19,213 nt of DNA from Lonsdalea britannica (GTDB lineage Bacteria > Pseudomonadota > Gammaproteobacteria > Enterobacterales > Enterobacteriaceae), in contig NZ_CAMKXG010000035.1 of the NCBI RefSeq assembly GCF_946477055.1, positions 1 to 19,213 of the forward strand. The letters are read 5' to 3'. Within the stretch, counting starts at the first letter, position 1; the number at the start of each line of letters is the position of its first letter. Below are positions 8,413 to 17,335 of this stretch, in pieces. Position numbers and translations under genes: made by a program. The notes below the pieces were generated by a model, which saw only the letters and a program-made list of their open reading frames with translations, made no database searches and had not been told where the DNA came from.

Positions 8413-8942
8413 CTGTCTATCCGCCATGCTATGCGCTGGTCGAATATCAGCAGGGATTAGCCCTGCTGTCTCTGCCGGTCGCTGAACGCTATGTCCGTCA
8501 GGCGCAGATGACGCCCGGCGAGGAAGGGTTACGGCCTCAGCCGTTGTTGATTCCTCAGCGTCTCACGTTGGGAAGTCAAGAGCGCGCGGCGGTGACGGAG
8601 CATCAAAAACGGTTGGCGCATTTTGGTATCGATATCGTGGTTGAGCAGCAGCGCGCCACGCTGCGCGCGGTACCTTTACCATTAAGACAACAAAATTTAC
8701 AAAACTTGATTTCTGACCTGTTAGGCTATCTCGCTGATTGCCCTCAGTCAGATTCTGATGAGATGGCGGCGTGGATAGCGCGGCGGTTGTATAGCGAGCA
8801 TGAGAGCTGGACTCAGGCTCAAGCGGTACAACTGTTAGCGGATATTGAACGTCTCTGTCCTGAGCGGGTCAAAGTTCCGCCATCAGAGTTTCTTTATGTG
8901 ATGGATATTGAGTCCGCCATCAAGGCTTTAAAGCATGACTGA
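8409..8942 (+). CDS. mutL: MutL C-terminal dimerisation-domain fragment
   Basis: The frame encodes the MutL C-terminal domain from its first strand to the end: [44 protein letters not shown] and [11 protein letters not shown]. If translated separately it would start at TTG 8409, which overlaps the upstream stop as TTGA. GGGG lies at 8397-8400 and GGAGGG at 8388-8393, so re-initiation is conceivable but not ideal. More probably this is simply the displaced 3' part of one gene. As in other gammaproteobacteria that use MutH, there is no endonuclease motif in this domain. Confidence 0.7.
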   Translation: MTVYPPCYALVEYQQGLALLSLPVAERYVRQAQMTPGEEGLRPQPLLIPQRLTLGSQERAAVTEHQKRLAHFGIDIVVEQQRATLRAVPLPLRQQNLQNLISDLLGYLADCPQSDSDEMAAWIARRLYSEHESWTQAQAVQLLADIERLCPERVKVPPSEFLYVMDIESAIKALKHD

Positions 8943-9876
8943 ACGTGAAACAACGCAGTACCCGCCGGCTATTTTCATTATGGGACCGACGGCTTCCGGA
9001 AAGACGGCGTTAGCCATGGCGTTACGGCAATCCTTGCCCGTCGAGCTGATTAGCGTGGATTCCGCGCTAATCTATCGAGGGATGGATATCGGTACCGCCA
9101 AGCCTACCGCCGAAGAATTGTCGCAGGCGCCGCACAGATTGATCGATATTCTCGACCCGGCTGACGCTTATTCGGCTGCCGACTTCCGCCGCGATGCGCT
9201 GCAGGAAATGGCGGAGATCACCGCCGCCGGTCGGATCCCCTTGTTAGTGGGGGGGACAATGCTGTACTTCAAGGCGCTGCTCGAGGGGCTTTCGCCCTTG
9301 CCGCCAGCGGATCCGGAAGTACGGCGGGAGATTGAAGAGCGGGCGCAGCGGGAAGGCTGGGAAGCTTTGCATAATGAGCTGCGAGAGATAGATCCAATTG
9401 CTGCCACTCGGATTCATCCAAATGATCCGCAGAGACTATCGCGGGCACTGGAAGTTTTCTCCGTTTCAGGTAACACTTTAACCGAACTGACAAAAACATC
9501 GGGTGAAGCGCTGCCTTACCGGGTGCACCAGTTCGCCATTGCTCCCGCGTCGCGCGAATTATTGCACGAGCGTATTGCACTACGGTTTCAACAGATGTTG
9601 CAGGCAGGTTTTGAGACGGAAGCACGCGCGCTGTTCGCTCGTGCCGATCTGCATCCGGGTTTGCCTTCCATCCGCTGCGTCGGTTACCGCCAGATGTGGT
9701 CCTACTTGTCCGGTGAAATAGATTACGACGAGATGGTTTATCGTGGGATCTGCGCTACCCGACAGTTAGCTAAACGGCAAATAACCTGGTTACGCGGGTG
9801 GGACAATGTGTGCTGGCTTGATAGCGATGAGCCGCAGGATGCGTTGGGTAAGGTCATGCAGGTTGTTAGTGCATAG
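8935..9876 (+). CDS. miaA: tRNA dimethylallyltransferase MiaA
   Basis: A 313-residue enzyme (E. coli 316) that transfers dimethylallyl from DMAPP to A37 of tRNAs reading UNN codons, the first step to ms2i6A. The P-loop GPTASGKT is at residues 17-24, followed by the substrate motif [51 protein letters not shown] and [21 protein letters not shown]. The ATG lies inside the 3' end of mutL with an eight-base overlap in another frame, so translation is normally coupled to mutL. With mutL ribosomes stopping at 8412, coupled translation and transcription of miaA may be reduced unless the C-terminal frame is also read. Confidence 0.97.
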   Translation: MTERETTQYPPAIFIMGPTASGKTALAMALRQSLPVELISVDSALIYRGMDIGTAKPTAEELSQAPHRLIDILDPADAYSAADFRRDALQEMAEITAAGRIPLLVGGTMLYFKALLEGLSPLPPADPEVRREIEERAQREGWEALHNELREIDPIAATRIHPNDPQRLSRALEVFSVSGNTLTELTKTSGEALPYRVHQFAIAPASRELLHERIALRFQQMLQAGFETEARALFARADLHPGLPSIRCVGYRQMWSYLSGEIDYDEMVYRGICATRQLAKRQITWLRGWDNVCWLDSDEPQDALGKVMQVVSA

Positions 9877-9986
9877 GTTGGACGATTGTGTACAATTGGC
9901 TGATTCTCGGCACAAATTTTTATACCGCTATTTTAGAGCCACAGGGTTCTTTGTTACAAACAACAAGCAAATAAGGAAAATATAGA

Positions 9987-10286
9987 ATGGCTAAGGGGCA
10001 ATCTTTGCAAGATCCGTTCTTGAATGCTTTGCGTCGTGAACGTGTTCCAGTTTCTATTTATCTGGTAAATGGCATCAAGTTGCAGGGCCAGATTGAGTCT
10101 TTTGATCAGTTTGTGATTTTGCTGAAAAACACGGTTAGCCAGATGGTGTACAAGCACGCGATCTCCACGGTGGTTCCGTCTCGTCCGGTGTCTCATCACA
10201 GCAATAATCCTGGCGCGAATAACTATCATGGTAATAACACGGCTAGTCAGCAGTCGCAGCCTCAGGAAAGCGATGACGCTGAATAA
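9987..10286 (+). CDS. hfq: RNA chaperone Hfq
   Basis: A 99-residue Sm-like protein (E. coli 102) that forms hexamers and pairs small RNAs with mRNAs. The conserved core is nearly identical to E. coli: Q8, D9 and F39, and the Sm2 motif YKHAIS (residues 55-60) on the proximal RNA-binding face. The flexible C-terminal tail keeps the acidic end (ESDDAE) that displaces RNA from the core. AAGGA (9973-9977) precedes the ATG by nine bases. The 110-base gap after miaA is AT-rich and probably carries a promoter; TACAAT at 9891 and TATACC at 9921 are possible -10 elements without strong -35 partners. A stem-loop follows the gene. Confidence 0.98.
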   Translation: MAKGQSLQDPFLNALRRERVPVSIYLVNGIKLQGQIESFDQFVILLKNTVSQMVYKHAISTVVPSRPVSHHSNNPGANNYHGNNTASQQSQPQESDDAE

Positions 10287-10309
10287 GGGCTATTACCGAT
10301 TTACCTCAG

Positions 10310-10340
10310 CGGGGAAAGGACATCACGTCGTTTCCCCGTT
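10310..10340 (+). terminator. Stem-loop between hfq and hflX, probable partial terminator
   Basis: The arms CGGGGAAA (10310-10317) and TTTCCCCG (10331-10338) form a perfect eight-base stem, with an inner GAC/GTC pairing (10319-10321 with 10327-10329). The tail TTTGTGG is only moderately T-rich, so it should attenuate rather than stop transcription into hflX. It could also serve as the 3' end of the short hfq mRNA. Confidence 0.6.
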
Positions 10341-10375
10341 TGTGGCTGCATTTGTTTGTTTGAGAGGTTGTTCGG

Positions 10376-11662
10376 TTGTTTGACCGTTATGAAGCCGGTG
10401 AACGGGCCATACTAGTTCATATTCACTTTTCCCAAGAGAAAGATACTGAAGATCTGCTGGAGTTCGAATCTCTGGTGTCTTCTGCCGGAATCGAATCGCT
10501 ACAGGTGATCACCGGTAGTCGCAAAGCGCCTCATCCCAAGTATTTTGTCGGCGAGGGTAAAGCAGAAGAGATCGCCAAGGCGGTTAAAGAAACCGACGCT
10601 TTCGTCGTGCTGTTCAATCACGCTTTATCACCCGCACAGGAGCGCAATCTCGAGCGTCTGTGCGAATGCCGGGTCATTGACCGGACCGGATTGATTCTTG
10701 ATATTTTCGCCCAGCGCGCCCGCACCCATGAAGGGAAACTGCAGGTTGAGCTGGCGCAGTTGCGCCATCTGGCTACGCGTCTGGTGCGCGGCTGGACTCA
10801 CCTTGAACGCCAAAAGGGCGGGATAGGGCTGCGAGGTCCCGGTGAAACACAGCTTGAAACCGACCGTCGTCTGCTGCGTAACCGCATTAGTCTGATTCTG
10901 TCGCGCCTTGTCCGCGTGGAAAAACAGCGTGAGCAGGGAAGACGCGCCCGTACGCGCGCGGATGTGCCTACGGTGTCGCTGGTGGGGTATACCAACGCCG
11001 GTAAATCCACGTTGTTTAATCAAATGACAGCTGCGGATGTTTATGCCGCCGATCAGCTTTTCGCCACGCTGGATCCCACGCTCCGTCGGATCGACGTGGC
11101 GGATGTGGGCGATACTGTCCTGGCGGACACCGTCGGGTTTATTCGCGAACTGCCTCACGATCTGGTCGCGGCGTTTAAAGCTACGCTGCAGGAAACCCGT
11201 CAGGCGTCGCTGTTGCTTCACATCGTTGATGCGGCCGATCCCCGCATGGACGAAAATATCGATGCGGTTAACGAGGTGCTGACGGAAATCGAAGCCGATG
11301 AAATTCCGACGCTGCTCGTCATGAATAAAATCGATGCGCTGGACAATTTCGCCCCGCGCATCGATCGCAATGCAGAGCATCAACCGGTCAGAGTCTGGCT
11401 GTCGGCGCAAACCGGCGAAGGAATACCTTTGCTGTTCCAGGCATTGACCGAACGGTTGTCGGGGGAGATCGCACAGTATTCCCTGCAGTTGCCTCCGCAG
11501 GAGGGGCGCTTGCGCAGCCGTCTTTACCAGCTTCAGGCAATAGAAAAAGAATGGATAGAAGAAGATGGCAGCGTTGGTTTGGTAATCAGAATGCCTATCG
11601 TCGACTGGCGTCGTCTCTGTAAGCAGGAGCAGCAATTAGAAGATTATATCGTTGAAGTATAG
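10376..11662 (+). CDS. hflX: Ribosome-associated GTPase HflX
   Basis: A 428-residue GTPase (E. coli 426) that binds the 50S subunit and splits stalled ribosomes, especially under heat stress. The N-terminal HflX-specific domain contains the glycine-rich [21 protein letters not shown] segment and a helical linker. The G domain follows: G1 GYTNAGKST at about residues 204-212, G3 DTVGF and G4 NKID. Translation starts with TTG at 10376, giving the family N-terminus [14 protein letters not shown] lies eight bases upstream. The next methionines are far inside the conserved domain. hfq is 89 bases upstream across a stem-loop, so both independent and read-through transcription are possible. Confidence 0.96.
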   Translation: MFDRYEAGERAILVHIHFSQEKDTEDLLEFESLVSSAGIESLQVITGSRKAPHPKYFVGEGKAEEIAKAVKETDAFVVLFNHALSPAQERNLERLCECRVIDRTGLILDIFAQRARTHEGKLQVELAQLRHLATRLVRGWTHLERQKGGIGLRGPGETQLETDRRLLRNRISLILSRLVRVEKQREQGRRARTRADVPTVSLVGYTNAGKSTLFNQMTAADVYAADQLFATLDPTLRRIDVADVGDTVLADTVGFIRELPHDLVAAFKATLQETRQASLLLHIVDAADPRMDENIDAVNEVLTEIEADEIPTLLVMNKIDALDNFAPRIDRNAEHQPVRVWLSAQTGEGIPLLFQALTERLSGEIAQYSLQLPPQEGRLRSRLYQLQAIEKEWIEEDGSVGLVIRMPIVDWRRLCKQEQQLEDYIVEV

Positions 11663-11723
11663 TCTGATGAACTCTGGGACATTGACCCCGAAGAACACCT
11701 ATCATAATGAATGGAGCTAAAAC

Positions 11724-12971
11724 ATGGCGTGGAATCAGCCCGGTAATAACGGACAGGACCGCGACCCGTGGGGGAGCAGCAATAAAAATAGCGGCAACTC
11801 TGGCGGAAATAACAAAGGTGGCCGAGATCAGGGACCACCGGATCTTGACGACATCTTCCGCAAACTGAGCAAAAAGCTCGGTGAGCTGGGCGGTGGAAAA
11901 AACTCAGGTTCCGGCGGCGGCGGTTTCGGCTCCGGCGGACGTATTTTGGGCGTCGTGGTGGTGGTCGCTGCCGTGATCTGGGCGGCGAGCGGTTTTTATA
12001 CCATCAAAGAAGCTGAGCGCGGCGTTGTCACCCGTTTCGGCAAATTCAGCCATCTGGTCAGCCCTGGCCTGAACTGGAAACCCACGTTTATCGATGACGT
12101 TAGAGCGGTCAACGTTGAGTCCGTGCGCGAACTGGCGACGTCTGGCGTCATGCTGACATCAGATGAGAACGTGATCCGCGTCGAAATGAACGTGCAGTAC
12201 CGCGTGACACAGCCGGAACAGTACCTGTTCAGCGTGACCAACGCGGACGACAGCCTGCGTCAGGCGACTGACAGCGCGCTGCGCGGCGTGATCGGCAAAT
12301 ACACGATGGACAAGATTCTGACCGAAGGTCGTACCATCGTCCGTACCGATACCCAACGCGTACTGGAAGAAACCGTTCGTCCGTACAACATGGGTATTAC
12401 GCTGCTGGACGTTAACTTCCAGGCAGCTCGTCCGCCGGAAGAAGTGAAAGCCGCTTTCGACGATGCCATTGCCGCGCGTGAGAACGAGCAGCAGTACATC
12501 CGAGAAGCCGAAGCCTATGCCAATGAAGTTCAGCCGCGTGCGAACGGTCAGGCGCAGCGTATTCTGGAAGAGGCTCGCGCCTACAAAACGCGTACCGTTC
12601 TGGAAGCGCAAGGTGAAGTGGCTCGTTTTGCTCGCGTGTTGCCGGAGTACAAGGCCGCGCCGGAAATCACTCGTGAACGTCTCTACATCGAAACCATGGA
12701 ACGCGTGTTGAGCAGCACTCGCAAAGTGCTGGTGAACGACAAAGGCGGCAACCTGATGGTGCTGCCGTTGGAACAGATGCTGCGTGGTCAGAACACCACG
12801 GGCGGCAACGCGACCAACACGGTTGCGCCGCTGCGTAATTCCTCGACCTCGTCTAACAATGGTTCGAGCAGCACCTACAATTCTTCGCGCAGCAGCATCA
12901 ACGGCAATATCATGGATCAGCGCCGGGCCAACGCCCAGCGGGATGAGATCACTCGAGTAGGGAGAGAATAA
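11724..12971 (+). CDS. hflK: FtsH protease modulator HflK
   Basis: A 415-residue SPFH-family membrane protein (E. coli 419) that assembles with HflC into a large periplasmic cage around FtsH and limits its access to membrane substrates. The N-terminal 70 residues are Gly/Asn/Ser-rich and cytoplasmic. One transmembrane helix spans about residues 74-93, and the SPFH/Band 7 domain follows from EAERGVVTRFG. A long Ala/Glu/Arg-rich coiled coil (AIAARENEQQYIREAEAYAN onward) precedes a low-complexity Ser/Asn-rich tail. GGAG (11713-11716) sits seven bases before the ATG. A weak promoter-like TTGACC (11682) with CATAAT (11703) has only 15 bases between. hflC begins three bases after the stop. Confidence 0.97.
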   Translation: MAWNQPGNNGQDRDPWGSSNKNSGNSGGNNKGGRDQGPPDLDDIFRKLSKKLGELGGGKNSGSGGGGFGSGGRILGVVVVVAAVIWAASGFYTIKEAERGVVTRFGKFSHLVSPGLNWKPTFIDDVRAVNVESVRELATSGVMLTSDENVIRVEMNVQYRVTQPEQYLFSVTNADDSLRQATDSALRGVIGKYTMDKILTEGRTIVRTDTQRVLEETVRPYNMGITLLDVNFQAARPPEEVKAAFDDAIAARENEQQYIREAEAYANEVQPRANGQAQRILEEARAYKTRTVLEAQGEVARFARVLPEYKAAPEITRERLYIETMERVLSSTRKVLVNDKGGNLMVLPLEQMLRGQNTTGGNATNTVAPLRNSSTSSNNGSSSTYNSSRSSINGNIMDQRRANAQRDEITRVGRE

Positions 12972-12974
12972 TCA

Positions 12975-13970
12975 ATGCGTAAGTCAGTACTATTTATTCT
13001 GATCCTGGTGCTTCTGGTGATCTACGCGTCACTGTTCGTTGTACAGGAAGGTCAGCGCGGGATCGTCATGCGCTTCGGCAAAGTCCTGCGCGATAATGAG
13101 AACAAACCGCTCATTTATGCGCCGGGTCTGCACGTGAAGATCCCGGTCCTTGAGTCGGTGAAGACGCTGGATGCCCGTATTCAGACGATGGAAAACCAGG
13201 CCGATCGCTTCATCACCAAAGAGCAGAAAGACCTGATTGTCGACTCTTACATCAAATGGCGTATCAGCGATTTCAGCCGTTACTATCTGGCGACCGGCGG
13301 TGGCGACATCTCCCAGGCCGAAGTGCTGCTGAAACGTAAATTCAACGACCGTCTGCGTTCCGAAATCGGGCGTCAGGATGTGAAAGGCATCGTGACGGAC
13401 TCGCGTGGTCAACTGATGATGGACGTGCGTGATGCGTTGAATACCGGAACCGGCGAAACCACCGAAGCCGATAACGCCATCGCTTCCGCCGCCGCGCGTG
13501 TTGAACAGGAAACCACCGGTAAATTGCCAGAGGTGAATCCGAACAGCATGGCTGCGTTAGGGATCCAGGTGATCGACGTGCGTATCAAACAGATCAACCT
13601 GCCGACGGAAGTGTCGGATGCGATCTTCCAACGTATGCGCGCCGAACGTGAAGCCGTTGCCCGTCGTCATCGTTCACAGGGACAGGAACAGGCTGAGAAG
13701 CTGAAAGCGACTGCGGATTACGAAGTGACCCGTACGCTGGCGGAAGCCGAGCGCGAAGGCCGTATGACGCGCGGTGAAGGCGATGCCGAGTCTGCGAAAC
13801 TGTTTGCTAACGCGTTCAGTCAGGACCCGGATTTCTATGCCTTTATCCGTAGTCTGCGTGCCTATGAAAACAGCTTCAGCAGCGGTAATCAGGACGTTCT
13901 GGTGTTGAGCCCGGACAGCGACTTCTTCCGCTACATGAAGTCGCCTGAGAAGACGGTGCCGGCACGCTAA
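12975..13970 (+). CDS. hflC: FtsH protease modulator HflC
   Basis: A 331-residue SPFH protein (E. coli 334), partner of HflK in the FtsH-HflKC complex. An N-terminal membrane anchor spans residues 4-22, followed directly by the SPFH motif QEGQRGIVMRFGKV. The rest is periplasmic: the Band 7 core, then a charged coiled coil (MRAEREAVARRHRSQGQEQ... with TLAEAEREGRMTRGEGDAE) and the C-terminal FYAFIRSLRAYENSF motif typical of HflC. GGAGAG precedes the ATG. The three-base gap after hflK shows that the two are co-translated, which fits their fixed stoichiometry. Confidence 0.97.
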   Translation: MRKSVLFILILVLLVIYASLFVVQEGQRGIVMRFGKVLRDNENKPLIYAPGLHVKIPVLESVKTLDARIQTMENQADRFITKEQKDLIVDSYIKWRISDFSRYYLATGGGDISQAEVLLKRKFNDRLRSEIGRQDVKGIVTDSRGQLMMDVRDALNTGTGETTEADNAIASAAARVEQETTGKLPEVNPNSMAALGIQVIDVRIKQINLPTEVSDAIFQRMRAEREAVARRHRSQGQEQAEKLKATADYEVTRTLAEAEREGRMTRGEGDAESAKLFANAFSQDPDFYAFIRSLRAYENSFSSGNQDVLVLSPDSDFFRYMKSPEKTVPAR

Positions 13971-13999
13971 TTTTCGTTCCGCTCGTTGTCGAATGCGTC

Positions 14000-14067
14000 G
14001 CCCGCGTTCGTGTGTTGTCTGCGGCAGGTTACCTGCCGCACGGTCAGCGCCCGACGCGGGCTTTTTT
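14000..14067 (+). terminator. Branched intrinsic terminator after hflC
   Basis: An outer stem pairs GCCCGCGT (14000-14007) with ACGCGGGC (14054-14061). It encloses a second perfect hairpin, arms GCGGCAGG (14021-14028) and CCTGCCGC (14032-14039). The outer stem ends directly in six T (14062-14067). A shorter alternative terminator hairpin, GCCCG/CGGGC (14049-14061), uses the same T-run. The structure ends the hflKC transcript and lies only 16 bases before the yjeT start, so yjeT expression must depend on read-through or a local promoter. Confidence 0.75.
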
Positions 14068-14083
14068 ATGTCTGGAGTTCTTT

Positions 14084-14284
14084 ATGAGTGTATCTGTCTG
14101 GCTGGCCTTGGGGTTGGTGCTGATTTTTGAAGGGCTGGGGCCGCTGTTGTTTCCCCGAATCTGGCGTCGGATGATCCTCGGTATCGCGCAATTACCCGAT
14201 ACGGTTTTACGTCGTTTTGGCGGCGGAATAGTGGTCGCGGGCCTTGTGATCTACTACATGTTGCGTAGCCGCATGGATGGCTAA
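14084..14284 (+). CDS. yjeT: DUF2065 small inner-membrane protein YjeT
   Basis: A 66-residue protein homologous to E. coli YjeT (65 residues), found between hflC and purA in many Enterobacterales. It has two hydrophobic helices, roughly residues 3-22 and 44-61, with the conserved EGLGPLLFPRIWRRM loop and the LRRFGGGIVVAGLVIYYMLR C-terminal helix. The start at 14084 is chosen because GGAG (14074-14077) precedes it and it matches the family N-terminus. An upstream in-frame start (14012) would translate the terminator hairpin. Function is not established; position suggests a link to membrane quality control but does not prove one. Confidence 0.92.
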   Translation: MSVSVWLALGLVLIFEGLGPLLFPRIWRRMILGIAQLPDTVLRRFGGGIVVAGLVIYYMLRSRMDG

Positions 14285-14302
14285 AAATGACGACAAATTT
14301 CT

Positions 14303-14318
14303 GCGCAAACGTGTGCTA
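14303..14318 (+). promoter_or_regulatory. Candidate PurR operator upstream of purA
   Basis: GCGCAAACGTGTGCTA keeps the core GCAANCG of the PurR box ANGCAANCGNTTNCNT with three mismatches outside it. It lies just upstream of a candidate purA promoter. E. coli purA is repressed by PurR with hypoxanthine or guanine, so a site in this position is expected. Confidence 0.6.
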
Positions 14319-14325
14319 AAAAGTA

Positions 14326-15683
<1,358 letters not shown>

Positions 15684-15706
15684 TGTAACTGGTGTTCAGA
15701 ACGACG

Positions 15707-15738
15707 AAAGGACGGGATATTCCCGTCCTTTTTCTTTT
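15707..15738 (+). terminator. Rho-independent terminator of purA
   Basis: A perfect 11-base stem, AAAGGACGGGA (15707-15717) with TCCCGTCCTTT (15721-15731) and a three-base loop, is followed by a T-rich tail (TTCTTTT). It ends the purA transcript. On the opposite strand the stem lacks a further T-run, so it would be only a weak terminator for mpl. Confidence 0.92.
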
Positions 15739-15794
15739 GTGCTGACCGGAAGACCATTCACACAAAGCGAAAAGAGGGTCGACCTGTCAGGCCA

Positions 15795-17168
15795 TCAGCT
15801 TTTTGCCTGTTCCTGTTTCTGGAACGTTTCCAGCAGCTTTTCATGAATATTGCCGAAGCCGCCGTTGCTCATGACCAGCACGTGATCGCCGGGCTGCGCG
15901 GTTTTAGCGACCATATCAACCAGCGTATCTATATCCGCACTCCAGTGCGTTGGCTGCACACAAGCCTCCGCCACTTCTGCGACCTGCCAGGAGATATGCT
16001 GTGGCTGGAACAGGAAAACTTCATCTGCGCGTCCCAGCGAGGGAGCTAACTCGGTTTTGCAATGTCCTAGCTTCATGGTATTGGAGCGGGGTTCCAGGAC
16101 CGCCAGGATTCTGGCCGTGCCGCCGACTTTGCTACGCAGGGCCGCCAGCGTAGCCAGGATCGCCGTCGGATGATGTGCGAAGTCATCATAAACGGTGATG
16201 CCGTTCGCCGTGCCGCGCTGTTCAAGGCGGCGACGCGCATTGATGAAGCCGCCCAGCGCGCGGCAGGCTTCCGCAGGCGGAACGCCGACATGACGGGCGG
16301 CGGCGATCGCCATCAGGCCGTTATGCATGTTGTGTTCGCCAACCAGGCTCCACTCGACTTCACCGACCAATTCATCGTTCAGATAAACCTGAAAAATACT
16401 GGAGTCCGGCACGCTCTTTTTCGCTTTCCAGATGCCGTCGTCACCGACCAGTTCCTGTTCGCTCCAGCATCCCATCGCCATCACTTGTTTGAGCGGCTGA
16501 TCGTTGCTGGGAACGAAGATCCGCCCGGTGCCCGGCACCAGCCGCACCAGGTGGTGGAACTGTTTTTGGATCGCTTTCAGATCGTCAAAGATATCGGCAT
16601 GATCGAATTCGAGGTTATTCAGAATCAGGGTACGGGGGCAGTAATGAACGAACTTGGAGCGTTTGTCGAAGAAGGCGCAATCATATTCGTCGGCTTCCAC
16701 TACGAAGAACGGGCTATCGCCTAATCTCGCCGAGACGTCGAAGTTGCCGGGGACGCCGCCGATGACGAAGCCGGGATTGTAGCCGCAGGCTTCCAGTATC
16801 CAGGCCACCATTCCCGCGGTCGTGGTCTTGCCGTGGGTTCCCGCGACGGCGATGACCCAGCGTTCACGTAGCACGTAGTCGTGCAGCCATTGCGGCCCGG
16901 AGGCATAAGGCATGTTTCGCTCAAGAACGGCTTCGACGCAGGGATTGCCACGGGACATCGCGTTACCGATGATGACCAGGTCTGGCTGAGGCTCCAGCTG
17001 CGAAGGGTCGTATCCTTCAATCAGGGTGATCCCCTGTTCTTCCAGTAGCGTGCTCATGGGGGGATAGACGTTGGCATCAGAGCCAGTCACCTGATGTCCC
17101 AGCGAGCGGGCCAGCAGCGCGAGCCCTCCCATGAAGGTGCCGCAGATACCTAATATATGAATGCGCAT
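15795..17168 (-). CDS. mpl: UDP-N-acetylmuramate:L-alanyl-gamma-D-glutamyl-meso-diaminopimelate ligase
   Basis: A 457-residue Mur-family ligase, equal in length to E. coli Mpl, that re-attaches the recycled tripeptide L-Ala-gamma-D-Glu-mesoDAP to UDP-MurNAc in peptidoglycan recycling. The N-terminal Rossmann motif HILGICGTFMGGLA is followed by the ATP P-loop GTHGKTTTAGM (about residues 110-120). VEADEYDCAFFDKRSKF, NLEFDHADIFDD and the C-terminal-domain YDDFAHHPTAI and LEPRSNTMKLG are all present. It is divergent from fbp, with 167 bases between the starts, as in E. coli. GGGA lies upstream of the ATG. What differs from E. coli is its other side, where it converges on purA. Confidence 0.97.
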   Translation of the reverse strand: MRIHILGICGTFMGGLALLARSLGHQVTGSDANVYPPMSTLLEEQGITLIEGYDPSQLEPQPDLVIIGNAMSRGNPCVEAVLERNMPYASGPQWLHDYVLRERWVIAVAGTHGKTTTAGMVAWILEACGYNPGFVIGGVPGNFDVSARLGDSPFFVVEADEYDCAFFDKRSKFVHYCPRTLILNNLEFDHADIFDDLKAIQKQFHHLVRLVPGTGRIFVPSNDQPLKQVMAMGCWSEQELVGDDGIWKAKKSVPDSSIFQVYLNDELVGEVEWSLVGEHNMHNGLMAIAAARHVGVPPAEACRALGGFINARRRLEQRGTANGITVYDDFAHHPTAILATLAALRSKVGGTARILAVLEPRSNTMKLGHCKTELAPSLGRADEVFLFQPQHISWQVAEVAEACVQPTHWSADIDTLVDMVAKTAQPGDHVLVMSNGGFGNIHEKLLETFQKQEQAKS

Positions 17169-17274
17169 ACGTTTCCCAACAGTCTACAAAAGTCTGGCTT
17201 ATTCTAACGCTATGGATAGTTCTCAAGAAATGGATTTGACTATGTGCTCGCTTTCTCTTTGGGCTACACTGCAA

Positions 17275-17290
17275 ACGCAAACGTTGGCGG
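17275..17290 (+). promoter_or_regulatory. LacI/PurR/Cra-like operator candidate between mpl and fbp
   Basis: ACGCAAACGTTGGCGG matches the PurR box ANGCAANCGNTTNCNT with two mismatches and is partly palindromic around AACGTT. It also resembles Cra sites, with two mismatches in the TGAAWCSNT half. It lies 45 bases upstream of the fbp start, near a possible -10 TACACT (17265-17270). Cra control of fbp would fit gluconeogenesis, but the sequence alone does not tell PurR from Cra, or either from chance. Confidence 0.35.
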
Positions 17291-17335
17291 TACATAATTA
17301 GACCGCTTTTCATCTGCTGACTATGGAATAGTGTT

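Larger units (their letters stand above)
7051..8942 (+). pseudogene. mutL: mutL, mismatch repair protein, split by a frameshift at about 8402-8411
   Basis: Read together, the two frames give an almost complete MutL of about 630 residues (E. coli 615), the ATPase that couples MutS mismatch recognition to MutH nicking and UvrD. The first frame ends with GLGRVY and a stop at 8410-8412. The second, in the -1/+2 frame, resumes at once with [13 protein letters not shown]...[15 protein letters not shown], exactly where E. coli MutL reads FGRVLT...[15 protein letters not shown]. Removing one GT from the (GT)3 run at 8402-8407 restores R-V-L-T. The break therefore looks like a two-base slippage insertion at the border of linker and C-terminal dimerisation domain. 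Everything else is well conserved, so the lesion is recent, or is a sequence error, or is bypassed by recoding. AGGAG (7041-7045) is the ribosome binding site; amiB lies 31 bases upstream and miaA overlaps the end. Confidence 0.85.

Noticed and set aside
10628..11635. 335-residue minus-strand open frame opposite hflX
   Set aside because: It is a shadow of hflX, with Gln/Arg/His-rich composition typical of antisense frames of GC-rich genes.
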